Part shown: positions 17,414 to 26,253 of the stretch, in pieces
How positions within the stretch are numbered: position 1 is the first letter of the stretch
How the letters are laid out: the number at the start of each line of letters is the position of its first letter
Assembly: GCA_900770635.1 (NCBI GenBank)
Contig: CAAGLB010000022.1
Coordinates: forward strand, 1 to 64,000
Direction: 5' to 3'
Source of the DNA: an uncultured Alistipes sp.
GTDB lineage: Bacteria > Bacteroidota > Bacteroidia > Bacteroidales > Rikenellaceae
DNA length: 64,000 nucleotides
Translations under genes and position numbers: made by a program
The notes under the pieces: generated by a model
Told to the model about the DNA's origin: nothing
Databases searched by the model: none
What the model saw: only the letters and a program-made list of their open reading frames with translations

Positions 17414-17431
17414 TAGAAGTTGTATAACAAG
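17412..17431 (+). repeat. Hairpin-associated tail repeat, copy 1
   Basis: TTTAGAAGTTGTATAACAAG directly follows a hairpin and is identical to 40222-40241, which follows a different hairpin. An exact 20-nt match by chance is very unlikely in 64 kb. Confidence 0.7.
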
Positions 17432-17504
17432 AGCTAATTTTAGGCTTGCAATGACTCGAAAACTGCAGTATACTAAAACGTATGTGAGGATTTCGAGGTA
17501 AGCA

Positions 17505-17633
17505 TATTTGCTGTTAGAGTGATGCAGATACAACGCTCGGCGAATTGCGAGGCGATGGGCTGTACCAAAACGTACTGCTCATTGACGAGATAATTCGTTA
17601 GCGGAAGTAGATGCGGCGCTATGACAGCAAATA
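17505..17633 (+). repeat. Palindromic repeat element, copy 4
   Basis: The ends TATTTGCTGT (17505-17514) and ACAGCAAATA (17624-17633) are exact complements. The core is ATGGGC-T-GTAC (17555-17565), a 6-nt loop and GTAC-T-GCTCAT (17572-17582), with one mismatch. Flanking sequence GATACAACGCTCGGCGAATT matches copy 2 closely. It sits in the convergent gap before trmD. The terminal arm sequence differs from that of the other three copies. Confidence 0.8.
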
Positions 17634-17672
17634 ACGACAAAGTAGCCTTGTTAGACAGCGTCACTATCACTC

Positions 17673-18347
17673 CTACTCCAATAAGTCGGGGCGCAAAGCC
17701 TTGGTTCGAGCATAGGACTGCTCGTCCTGCCACTTCTCAATCTCGGCAAAGTTTCCCGAGAGCAACACGTCGGGCACCTTCCAACCATTAAACTCCGAAG
17801 GGCGGGTGTAGACAGGTGGAGCTAACAAGTTATCCTGAAAACAGTCGGTGAGTGCCGAGGCCTCGTCGCCAATAGCACCAGGTATGATGCGCACCACAGA
17901 GTCGGCAATGACGCACGCAGCAAGCTCGCCACCCGTGAGCACATAGTCGCCGATAGATATCTCTCGTGTGATAAGGTGCTCACGAATACGGTAGTCTATA
18001 CCCTTGTAGTGGCCACACAAGATGATGATGTTCTTCATCAGCGACAAGCGGTTTGCCTCACGCTGGTTGTACTGAATGCCATCAGGCGAGGTGAATATTA
18101 TCTCGTCGTAATCTCGCTCCGACTTGAGCTTCTCGATACAGCGAAACACAGGCTCAATCTTCATGACCATGCCTGCCTCGCCACCAAAGGGGTAGTCGTC
18201 GACAGTGCGACGCTTGTCGTCGGTGTAGTCACGCAGGTTGTGAACATATATCTCGGCATGTCCCGACTCCTGAGCACGCTTCAATATCGACTCATTGAGT
18301 GGCGATGCCAACAGCTCGGGAACAACGGTGATGATGTCTATACGCAT
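17673..18347 (-). CDS. trmD: tRNA (guanine-N1-)-methyltransferase
   Basis: The 224-residue protein has the SPOUT trefoil-knot signature of TrmD: MRIDIITVVPEL, the FGGEAGMVM loop, ILCGHYKGIDYRI and ISIGDYVLTGGELA, with the C-terminal RPSEFNGWKVPDVLLSG. It methylates G37 of tRNAs with a purine 5' to it, using S-adenosylmethionine, and prevents +1 frameshifting. It is the last gene of the tamB-exbB-exbD-tonB operon, 20 nt after the metallo-hydrolase. This is an unusual setting, since trmD is often grouped with rpsP, rimM and rplS. Those partners are not in the window. Confidence 0.95.
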   Translation of the reverse strand: MRIDIITVVPELLASPLNESILKRAQESGHAEIYVHNLRDYTDDKRRTVDDYPFGGEAGMVMKIEPVFRCIEKLKSERDYDEIIFTSPDGIQYNQREANRLSLMKNIIILCGHYKGIDYRIREHLITREISIGDYVLTGGELAACVIADSVVRIIPGAIGDEASALTDCFQDNLLAPPVYTRPSEFNGWKVPDVLLSGNFAEIEKWQDEQSYARTKALRPDLLE

Positions 18348-18367
18348 AGCATCCTACGATTTTAGGG

Positions 18368-19033
18368 TTATCCTTTATAGTTAATCTCGTTGTTGAGCAC
18401 CTCGGTAACGAATGGATTATACAACACCTCGTGGCCGATTGTCGAGCTATCCTCGTGACCTGGATATATCGCCACGTCGTCGCCAAGAGGCACAATCTGC
18501 TCCAAGATAGACTTCATAATCCATGAGTAGTCGCCACCAGGAAGGTCGGTGCGGCCAATGCTCTCACGGAAGAGCGTATCGCCCGTAAACAACACCTTAG
18601 CCGCCTCGTTATACAACGACACATGGCCAGGGGTGTGGCCAGGAGTCTTGATAACACGCAACTCCGTATTGCCAAACTTAATGCTCGAGCATGCGTCAAG
18701 GTCGATGTCGATCTCGGGCACAGGGTTACACTTTAGGCCGTACATCGTAGCCGAGTCGTCTGTGGCCATCAAGAATTTATCCTTAGCCGAGCAGGCAAAC
18801 TTAGCACCATACTCATCAACAACAAACTTAACGCCCTGCGTATGGTCGAAGTGGCCATGAGTGTTTACGGCCATAACCACATTGAGGCCAAGCTCCTCGA
18901 CAACATTGCGAAGATGCTCGTTCTCAGCCTCCGACATGTTGCCAGCATCCACAACAATAGCCTCCTTGGTGTCGTCCCACACGAGGTAGGTGTTCTCCCT
19001 AAATGGGTTAAATATTAGACGTTTAATCTCCAT
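18368..19033 (-). CDS. MBL-fold (glyoxalase II-like) hydrolase
   Basis: The 221-residue protein carries the metallo-beta-lactamase zinc motif THGHFDH, a downstream TPGHTPGHVSLY with the bridging histidine, FTGDTLF with the bridging aspartate, and YPGHEDSSTIGHE at the end. It lacks the C-terminal glutathione-binding extension of true glyoxalase II, like the short family often annotated as YcbL-type hydrolases. Substrate is unknown. The start is placed at the ATG at 19033 (MEIKRLIFNPF). A TTG seven codons upstream would overlap the DUF1573 gene. Confidence 0.88.
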   Translation of the reverse strand: MEIKRLIFNPFRENTYLVWDDTKEAIVVDAGNMSEAENEHLRNVVEELGLNVVMAVNTHGHFDHTQGVKFVVDEYGAKFACSAKDKFLMATDDSATMYGLKCNPVPEIDIDLDACSSIKFGNTELRVIKTPGHTPGHVSLYNEAAKVLFTGDTLFRESIGRTDLPGGDYSWIMKSILEQIVPLGDDVAIYPGHEDSSTIGHEVLYNPFVTEVLNNEINYKG

Positions 19034-19046
19034 AACAAAATATTGG

Positions 19047-19442
19047 TTACTCAATGACAGCCTTCACGGTGATACGCTTAACACCACTCTTGGCTGTCGA
19101 AAACACTTGCATCACACGATAATATTGGCCCAGCGGGGCTTTCGATGGATCGAGGCTTATGGTCAACACACCTCGCTCTTTAGGCTCCACCTTCTTACGC
19201 TCATAGCCTACCGACATACACGAACAGCTTGTGCGCACCTCGGTTATCACCAATGGCACATCGCCCGTGTTTGTGAAGCCCAGACGCACAATCTGCTTGC
19301 CACCATCCTGCGCTACTGTACCAAGGTCGACCACAGCACTCGCAAACTTGATGTCGGCACCTCGAGGCTCATCAGCCCTGACGCCACAGACACCAACAAA
19401 AGCAACAAGCACCAAGAAAATATTTCGCAACGATGCCTTCAT
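19047..19442 (-). CDS. DUF1573 Ig-like periplasmic protein
   Basis: This 131-residue protein has a signal peptide (NIFLVLVAFVGVCGVRA). A single DUF1573 domain follows, marked by VVDLGTV, FTNTGDVPLVI and the conserved VRTSCSCMSVGY segment, then GQYYRVMQVFS. These immunoglobulin-like domains are abundant in Bacteroidota and are thought to be periplasmic or surface modules of unknown binding partner. It lies 2 nt after tonB and 13 nt before the metallo-hydrolase, clearly in the same operon. Confidence 0.85.
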   Translation of the reverse strand: MKASLRNIFLVLVAFVGVCGVRADEPRGADIKFASAVVDLGTVAQDGGKQIVRLGFTNTGDVPLVITEVRTSCSCMSVGYERKKVEPKERGVLTISLDPSKAPLGQYYRVMQVFSTAKSGVKRITVKAVIE

Positions 19443-19444
19443 AA

Positions 19445-20239
19445 TTAATTCTTTGCTTCGGTAGTTACAGTATAGTTATAACATATCGTACCCTGCTGCG
19501 TCATTCTCGTTGGATCGGGCTTAAACTTGGTTGTAAGCGCCGCCTGACGTGCATTCTCACGAAGACTTGCATCAGTTGTGGTTGTTCCCTTAGCGCTGAC
19601 AGTAGCCTCAACAACATTGCCGTCGCTATCAACGATAACCACAACGGTGACCTTGCCCATCACATTATTACCCTTAGGGATAGGGAATCCAGGGATAATG
19701 CCTCGGCCCTGAAGACCAGCGTCAAGTTCCAACTTGCCCTTAACATTATGACCTGTACCATCACCCGAACGACTCTCCTCCTTGCCCTTATTGGCAAGAG
19801 TGTTGCCATCGACAACTTCGCTATCTTTGGTTGTGCCAGCCGAGGGTTGGAACAATGCCATTTGATTTACAGTTTGAGTCTTAGACTCGTCACCCGACGA
19901 CTCGTTCTGCACATTATCTTTTGCCACATCCTCGTAAGTTTGCACAGGCTGCAAATCGGAGCTCTCGACCTCGGGAGTCATCTCCTCGGGCATCTCCACC
20001 TTAGCCTCCTCGGTAGTTGGGGGCACCACAGGCTGGGGTGGCTCCTCCTGGGGCTTAGGCTCCTCAACAACCTCCTCGAACTCGACATACTCGAGCTCGA
20101 CAATAACCTCCTCGTGGCTGATGCGCTCGACATCGATTGTTGCAAACCACACACACGCAAACATGGCGGCCATAGCAACAACCGTCACCACAGCAGCATA
20201 TCGCTTCGAGGTGTTATCTATGGGATTGTAATACTCCAT
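19445..20239 (-). CDS. tonB: Energy transducer TonB
   Basis: The 264-residue protein has one N-terminal transmembrane helix (VVTVVAMAAMFACVWFATI), a proline/glutamate-rich periplasmic spacer (VVEEPKPQEEPPQPVVPP), and a C-terminal TonB domain (GKVTVVVIVDSDGNVVEATV, followed by LRENARQAALTTKFKPDP and a last strand GTICYNYTV). It couples the ExbB/ExbD proton channel to outer-membrane TonB-dependent receptors such as SusC-type transporters. Its start codon overlaps the exbD stop by one base. The isolated N-terminal helix and exbBD linkage favour a true TonB over a one-off TonB-domain protein. Confidence 0.92.
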   Translation of the reverse strand: MEYYNPIDNTSKRYAAVVTVVAMAAMFACVWFATIDVERISHEEVIVELEYVEFEEVVEEPKPQEEPPQPVVPPTTEEAKVEMPEEMTPEVESSDLQPVQTYEDVAKDNVQNESSGDESKTQTVNQMALFQPSAGTTKDSEVVDGNTLANKGKEESRSGDGTGHNVKGKLELDAGLQGRGIIPGFPIPKGNNVMGKVTVVVIVDSDGNVVEATVSAKGTTTTDASLRENARQAALTTKFKPDPTRMTQQGTICYNYTVTTEAKN

Positions 20240-20709
20240 TACTTCTTGTCGGTGGCCAACACCATCTTATAACGTTGTACTCCAGGAGCGATGTCGCCCG
20301 AACGCTTATTCTCGTCGTTGATCATGTCGATTATATCGAGCAGAGCATCAACAGTTGTCACACCCTTCTCGCAATGTACCGACACGATGAGCGACTTGCC
20401 GCTCTCGATCATATTCATCTCGTAGTAGGCATTAAGCTCCGAGGCGAGCTCCGCAATATCTTCATGGGCATTGTTCTGCTTGCCGTTGAATACGTAGACA
20501 TAGCCCGAAGGACGGCTCAACACCGAAATAGTGACTGCCGAAGGATCGCCCATAGTGCTCGACGACGATGGCAACGTAAGCTTCACAGCGTTGTTTGGAT
20601 TGATGAGCGTTGTTGCCAACACAAAGAACACCAACAACAAGAAGACAAGGTCGGTCATCGACGATGACGAGAAGCTTGAGTCTATCTTAGAACTTCTTTT
20701 GATTGCCAT
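20239..20709 (-). CDS. exbD: Biopolymer transport protein ExbD/TolR family
   Basis: The 156-residue protein has a short cytoplasmic start (MAIKRSSKI), a single membrane helix with the conserved aspartate (SMTDLVFLLLVFFVLATT) and a periplasmic domain. The membrane aspartate is needed for proton flow in ExbB-ExbD motors. The periplasmic domain is longer than in Escherichia coli ExbD but typical for Bacteroidota. It lies between exbB (7 nt) and tonB (one-base overlap). ExbD and TolR cannot be told apart with certainty, but the adjacent tonB favours ExbD. Confidence 0.9.
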   Translation of the reverse strand: MAIKRSSKIDSSFSSSSMTDLVFLLLVFFVLATTLINPNNAVKLTLPSSSSTMGDPSAVTISVLSRPSGYVYVFNGKQNNAHEDIAELASELNAYYEMNMIESGKSLIVSVHCEKGVTTVDALLDIIDMINDENKRSGDIAPGVQRYKMVLATDKK

Positions 20710-20716
20710 AGCTCCA

Positions 20717-21415
20717 CTATTTTACAGGCTGGTTCAAAATATCCATAAATGCGATTGTGGTAGCCTCCATGCGGAACACCATCTTCTCGACACGTGCCAC
20801 GAGGTAGTTGTGAGCAAAGTATGCTGGGATACCCACGATAAGACCACCTACGGTAGTAACCATAGCAACGTACATACCTGCCGAGAGCTGAGTGAGCTCG
20901 ATGCCACCACTCTGTGTTGCCGACATGCCGATGAACACCTGAACCATACCCACAACAGTACCCAAGAAGCCGATCATTGGGGCACCACCCGAGATTGAGG
21001 CCAACCATGGGAGGCCCGACTCGAGCTTAGCAACCTCGACATTTGCTACGTTCTCGATAGCTGTCTGAATGTCGCCCATAGGACGGCCAATACGCTCGAT
21101 ACCCTTCTCGATCATGCGAGCAATAGGTGAGTCGGTACGACGACAAAGGTCGATAGCTGCGTCGATATTACCCTCGAGAATATAGTCGCGGATACGATTC
21201 ATAAAATTCTTATCGATCTGCGTTGCCTTACGAATGGCGATGAAGCGCTCAACAAAGATAAAGATCATCACAGCAGCCAAAGCCACAAGAACCCACATAA
21301 GCCAACCACCACTCATAAAGAGATCCCAAAAGCGAATAGAGAGATTCTCCGATGTCTCGATTGCTTGAGCCTCAACAGCCTGCTGAGCACCCTCGATTGC
21401 AAGTAATTTAATCAT
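20717..21415 (-). CDS. exbB: MotA/TolQ/ExbB proton channel protein
   Basis: The 232-residue protein has three membrane segments (GGWLMWVLVALAAVMIFIFVE; LPWLASISGGAPMIGFLGTVVGMVQVFIG; AMVTTVGGLIVGIPAYFAHNYLV), the usual ExbB/TolQ topology, with the family's GGAPMIGFLGTVVGM stretch. Pentamers surround an ExbD dimer and use the proton motive force to move TonB. It heads the exbB-exbD-tonB part of the operon, 90 nt after tamB. An N-terminal tail (MIKLLAIEGAQQ) precedes the first helix. Confidence 0.92.
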   Translation of the reverse strand: MIKLLAIEGAQQAVEAQAIETSENLSIRFWDLFMSGGWLMWVLVALAAVMIFIFVERFIAIRKATQIDKNFMNRIRDYILEGNIDAAIDLCRRTDSPIARMIEKGIERIGRPMGDIQTAIENVANVEVAKLESGLPWLASISGGAPMIGFLGTVVGMVQVFIGMSATQSGGIELTQLSAGMYVAMVTTVGGLIVGIPAYFAHNYLVARVEKMVFRMEATTIAFMDILNQPVK

Positions 21416-21504
21416 GATTTTAAGTAAGGTTTTAGTTATTAATTATTTTGTTTATTTTCTGTTTTTACGCACCCTTTGATTTTCTGTCGCCACACCCTCG
21501 ACAA

Positions 21505-24500
21505 CTACTCTTCTAACGCAGCATCGGAGTGTTGTAGTATATCTTCTCGTGCCGAGGCGGTCGAATCACGCTTCTCGGCTCGCCTCTGCTCTCGCTTCTG
21601 CCTACGCTTAGTGGTGGCGAACATCTCGCCTATCTTCTCACGCAGATCGCCCCAAGTGTTGAAGCTCTCACCAATAGATACTCCTACGCCCCACTCCTGC
21701 AAACCCTGGTTCTCGCCATAGCGGTCGATAGGCTGGGTGAAGAAATTAAGGCTAAGAGTACCATCTTCGTTGAGCAACCATGTCACAAGCACCTCGTAGA
21801 TAAACTTACGTGCATTCTGCGTAGCCTGCGACGCAGCATCCGAGACATATCCACCCTCGGCCTCGAGCATCAGACGATGGTCGAGAAGGTTGATAGAGTA
21901 ACCAAAATCGAACTCGTCACCCGTAAGCTGGGTACGTGGGCGATAACGGAATACAACGCCCGAATCCTCCATCGACAGCCACTTGCTCAGCTGGTTTGAG
22001 AGCAGCTCGAAGCCCGTTGCTGTTGATATTGATGCACCAATAGCTCCTGCCGACTCGCTGGCAATAAACGAATTGGCAAGAAGTAGCATCATCATCTGCG
22101 TCTCGACAGACTGCTCATCTCTAAGTGCCGAGCGCAGAATCTCGTTAATCTCGGGCGAGGCATTAGGCACCTTGATATCGAAATTAACTTCGGGCTCCTG
22201 CATCTTATCGGTTATGATTATGTAACCCTCAACAGGCACTGCTCGGCCAACATCAACACCCTGCACCGAGCTACCAATGAGCGGTTTAAGCGATGCCTTA
22301 GTTTTGTACACCGCCCTAATATCAAATGTTGGGTTGAGCGGCTCACCCGACCAACTAATCTTTGAGCCCTTCTCTACCGTCAACAACTTGTTGACCACAT
22401 CCTGGAACGTAAAGAGATAGGTTCCCTCCGAGATGATATAGTCACCACCCATCGTGAATGCGCCACTCTCAGCGGTATTGATGTCGAGATTTAATTTACC
22501 ATCACCACGTGCCTTTATGATATCACCCACCGTTGGATCGATAACAAGCTGCACCTCGAGCTTTGGGTTAATAGTGAGATTCATGGCAATATCCATTACT
22601 CCTGATGACTCACTTATCTCCTGACGCCTCATCTCACGCTCACGTAGCTGATTTGCCAAGTATAGTTTTGTAGTGTCGTCCAACTCCGTTACGGGCTTTG
22701 TGAACTGCACAAAACCAGCATACGACAGATCCTCCTTACCGTCAAGAGGCATGTAGAACTTAGACTCCTGCTTTTGCGAACAAGTAGCCTCGATATTGAG
22801 CTTTGTGCCTCCCTTGTCGCCCACAACATCAACCCTTCCCGAGGCATATACCTTACCATAGAACAGGTCGTTATCTGCCGACGAGGTGTTCAGCATAAGC
22901 ATGTCATTAGCATCGATGCCCACGTTATAAGCGATATTAAACAGGTTGTTCAAATCGACAGTCAGAGAGAAGAGTCCCTTGTTGCCATTCTCGTCGAAGA
23001 GCTCAACGCCGTTGGCCATGATACGATTAGAATCAATCTTTATCTCGCCACTTGGCGCACTATATCGAGTATTGAGATAGTCGATCATAAGACCTACTCC
23101 CTCGATATCGGCCCTACCGCTCAATGTTAGCCTATCGTCGCCATCGCCACCACTCTCGCCCCTACGCTTAATCCTACCTCGGAGCGTAACATCGACATTT
23201 GCAGTTCCCTCGATATCAGAGGCTACACTCATGAGCACAGGCTGCAAAATACGCATCTCAACGCCACTCATGTTTGTAGTGGCGTAGATATGCCTATCCT
23301 TAGGGGTGTAGTTGCACACTATATTTCGGTTCTCCGACTCGGCATCCGCAATTATCATTCGCACCTGATCCTTCTCGAAATCTGAAACGACATTTAGCCT
23401 CTGTGCCGGCACATCGATGTCGTTAATGCGGATACTATCAATCTCGATATCGGCACTAATCTTAGGCGTTCTTCTCGCCGACCTTATCGTTGCATGGCCG
23501 TTTGATCGTGCCACAAGGCTATAATCCCAGCGTTTAAGGATTGCCGAGAGCGGCGATAGGTCGAAATTGTTAAAGTCGATGCGCAACATATCGCTCGGAT
23601 CGGCAGACACCACACCATCGATCTTCAACTCGTTATTTGGATTAGGCTGCACAACATGCAAATTGCGCACCCTGACACGCATCGAGTCAACATCAACACC
23701 ATCTGCCGATAGCTGCCATTGCAGTGTATCTGTCGTAAAATACGATGGAGAGATGTCGACATGTATTTTGCGGCGTCGTGTGGCCATGTCACGATCGACC
23801 AAAGCATCGAGCGCCAATAGTCCCGACTGCTTATTCTCCGAGTCTTTGAAGTCAGCAGTGAGGCTTATCGCATTATCCTTAACCGAACTATAAATGAAGA
23901 GGTTTGGCATCAACCTGCGAGCAAGGTCGTCGTAGATAGCCTCGCTACGCACCCACATCTGCAACGTGTCGTTGCTGTTGTTTAGGTCGATAGTTGGGCT
24001 GGCAAGCAACCACTTCTTATACGACAAAACCTCGGACCTAAGTTGCAGGTTCAAATCTTTGCCAGCAGGATCCAAAGTTAGATCCAGAGTCGTTTCTGGT
24101 GCTACGGAAACATCCTTGACAATAGCATCGAGGAGCTCGTCGATACGCTCCTTAGCTGTGAGGTTAAATGTCGAGTATTCGATATCCGACGACTCGCCAT
24201 CATGTTCCGCATCATCAACTTCGGGAGCCTCACCCTCAAAGAGCAACGGTATGTAGTGTCGCAAGACATCGGCTACGTACTGGCCAAACTTCTTGTAGCT
24301 CGAGTTACACTTAAAGTCGACATCGGCAAATTCCGAGTTGATGCGTACGGTTTTAAGATTCTTATTATGGTGAGGATCTATCGTAAGCTCTTTTGAGAAG
24401 AGTATGCCGCCAGGATACTCGTAGCTAATATCACTCACCCTTATCTGTGCGTTGATATTATCCAACGTCGAGCCCTTGCCATCGAGTATCAACATAAATG

Positions 24501-26163
24501 CAGCCTTAGACACAGAATCACGCTTGTTGATGCCGAGCTTATGAAGGTCGACACATCTGATTATCGCCGTATCGACATCATACTCAGGCAAATCTCCACG
24601 TAGGTCCACCCTCGCATTCGACACCTCGAAATTCAGCTTTTCATCCTTCGACGTCACCCTTCTTACATTAAAGAGCTTTGGCGTTATCGCAGCATTAGCC
24701 TCTATATCTTCGAACTGCCACTCTCTTAGACCAACACTCTGAATCTTGACGCTGACATCAGCCGATGCGCCACCCTCGCCAATACTTCCGTTGGCCACAG
24801 TGATCAACGAGCTAAGCGCACCTACGCCCTCCACGCCAAGCACTTGGCCAAGCTGCACATTATCGGCCTCCACGCTGCCATCTATCGCAAATCGTGATAT
24901 GTCGGTGCGTTGCATAGCCACATCGGCAGAGATATTACCCATCGGCGTGTTGACATTTCCCACCGTGCGGAACGAGTCGAGCTTACCGCCAAACGTGCCT
25001 CGCACGCTGGCACGCTCCAAGCGGCGGATAATCTCAACGGCCTTGTCACCGAGAGGCTTGCCCGTAAACTGCTTTGCCAAAAACTCAACATCCGAAGCTG
25101 TGGTATATAGGCTTCTAACACCCACGATATACTCCGACGCGCTCCACTCGAGGTCCTTAAAGCCAGGATCACCAACGATATGCACATCGGCAGAGAGTGT
25201 CGTAGCATTGGCCAACGTCATATCATTGACAACTGCCTTAAAATCACGCACCACGCCATCGAAGCTACCGCTCTGCAACCTAATATCGAAGCCCCAGTTG
25301 CGGGCGCCTGGCGAGAAGTAGCCGAGATCACAAGACGAGAGTGTGGAGCTAACAATGCTACCACGCATATCGACATTATCTATAAACTCTTTGTACTCCT
25401 CCCAGTTATCGCCATCGATAACAAATGTGGGCAATAGTATCTGGGAATGCTGGGTGCGAGCACGAAGATTGTCAAACGAGATGACACCGCCATCAACAAC
25501 GAACTTACCTGTGAGGTCATCAAGCTTGAAGCCACTACGCTCAACAAGACTTAGCTCCTCGATGTCGGCCGACACAACGCTCTTTGCTACCTCAAAATTC
25601 TTCAAGCAGCACTCTATATGACGCATATCCATGTCGTAGTAGTCGACACCATACTCGGGATTTCGATGCACAAGACGCTCATAGGTAAACCGTCCATCCT
25701 TCAAGTGCACATGGTCGACAAAGAGCTTAAAATCTACCCTCCTCTCGGCATCGGGCTTACGCAGACGTTCGACAATCTCGCTAACATTCTGTATACCCGA
25801 CTCCAACTCACGCACATTGAAGTCTACACCTCGAAGCTCGACCTCGCTAAACAACAATCCCTCACGCTTAATATCAAGGCTCGAGATGTTGGCCACAGCC
25901 TCCTCGACATAGAGCAGCGTGTCGCACGCCGAGTCCTCGACATAGAACTCCTTGAAATGCACCCTCGACAATAGGTCGACATTGACATGACCTATCGACA
26001 CTCGGCTCTCGAGTTTCTCGGTGACCAAGGTCGAGGCATACTGGATTATACGATTCTGAATGGGATCAAGACTAAGCAGCAAAGTGGCAATAATAGGCAA
26101 AAATATCAACAACAATACGATTGCTGATACCATCATTGCCAATATTTTTATAACTTTGCGCAT
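21505..26163 (-). CDS. tamB: TamB-like translocation/assembly module protein (AsmA superfamily)
   Basis: The 1552-residue protein has one N-terminal membrane anchor (IKILAMMVSAIVLLLIFLPII) followed by a very long series of amphipathic beta-strands. Its C-terminal part carries the DUF490/TamB signature region (KGSKISWSGEPLNPTFDIRA, the conserved VEGYIIITDKM and the terminal FRYRPRTQLTGDEFDFGYS-like barrel-facing segment). TamB-type proteins form periplasm-spanning beta-taco bridges that move phospholipids and assist outer-membrane protein assembly. The length fits Bacteroidota homologues. It is first in the operon leading to exbB-exbD-tonB, which ties envelope assembly to energised transport. 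It is divergent from tsaD. Confidence 0.88.
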   Translation of the reverse strand: MRKVIKILAMMVSAIVLLLIFLPIIATLLLSLDPIQNRIIQYASTLVTEKLESRVSIGHVNVDLLSRVHFKEFYVEDSACDTLLYVEEAVANISSLDIKREGLLFSEVELRGVDFNVRELESGIQNVSEIVERLRKPDAERRVDFKLFVDHVHLKDGRFTYERLVHRNPEYGVDYYDMDMRHIECCLKNFEVAKSVVSADIEELSLVERSGFKLDDLTGKFVVDGGVISFDNLRARTQHSQILLPTFVIDGDNWEEYKEFIDNVDMRGSIVSSTLSSCDLGYFSPGARNWGFDIRLQSGSFDGVVRDFKAVVNDMTLANATTLSADVHIVGDPGFKDLEWSASEYIVGVRSLYTTASDVEFLAKQFTGKPLGDKAVEIIRRLERASVRGTFGGKLDSFRTVGNVNTPMGNISADVAMQRTDISRFAIDGSVEADNVQLGQVLGVEGVGALSSLITVANGSIGEGGASADVSVKIQSVGLREWQFEDIEANAAITPKLFNVRRVTSKDEKLNFEVSNARVDLRGDLPEYDVDTAIIRCVDLHKLGINKRDSVSKAAFMLILDGKGSTLDNINAQIRVSDISYEYPGGILFSKELTIDPHHNKNLKTVRINSEFADVDFKCNSSYKKFGQYVADVLRHYIPLLFEGEAPEVDDAEHDGESSDIEYSTFNLTAKERIDELLDAIVKDVSVAPETTLDLTLDPAGKDLNLQLRSEVLSYKKWLLASPTIDLNNSNDTLQMWVRSEAIYDDLARRLMPNLFIYSSVKDNAISLTADFKDSENKQSGLLALDALVDRDMATRRRKIHVDISPSYFTTDTLQWQLSADGVDVDSMRVRVRNLHVVQPNPNNELKIDGVVSADPSDMLRIDFNNFDLSPLSAILKRWDYSLVARSNGHATIRSARRTPKISADIEIDSIRINDIDVPAQRLNVVSDFEKDQVRMIIADAESENRNIVCNYTPKDRHIYATTNMSGVEMRILQPVLMSVASDIEGTANVDVTLRGRIKRRGESGGDGDDRLTLSGRADIEGVGLMIDYLNTRYSAPSGEIKIDSNRIMANGVELFDENGNKGLFSLTVDLNNLFNIAYNVGIDANDMLMLNTSSADNDLFYGKVYASGRVDVVGDKGGTKLNIEATCSQKQESKFYMPLDGKEDLSYAGFVQFTKPVTELDDTTKLYLANQLREREMRRQEISESSGVMDIAMNLTINPKLEVQLVIDPTVGDIIKARGDGKLNLDINTAESGAFTMGGDYIISEGTYLFTFQDVVNKLLTVEKGSKISWSGEPLNPTFDIRAVYKTKASLKPLIGSSVQGVDVGRAVPVEGYIIITDKMQEPEVNFDIKVPNASPEINEILRSALRDEQSVETQMMMLLLANSFIASESAGAIGASISTATGFELLSNQLSKWLSMEDSGVVFRYRPRTQLTGDEFDFGYSINLLDHRLMLEAEGGYVSDAASQATQNARKFIYEVLVTWLLNEDGTLSLNFFTQPIDRYGENQGLQEWGVGVSIGESFNTWGDLREKIGEMFATTKRRQKREQRRAEKRDSTASAREDILQHSDAALEE

Positions 26164-26207
26164 TGAAACAGGTTGTATGATTGCTACACTTCACTGCAAT
26201 TAACCTA

Positions 26208-26215
26208 CAAATGTA
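26208..26215 (-). promoter_or_regulatory. Minus-strand -7 box for the tamB operon
   Basis: Plus-strand CAAATGTA reads TACATTTG on the minus strand, 45 nt upstream of the tamB start. No clear -33 partner was found. Confidence 0.45.
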
Positions 26216-26253
26216 ATAACTTTTCTATAAAATAGAAAAAAATTTACAAAAAA

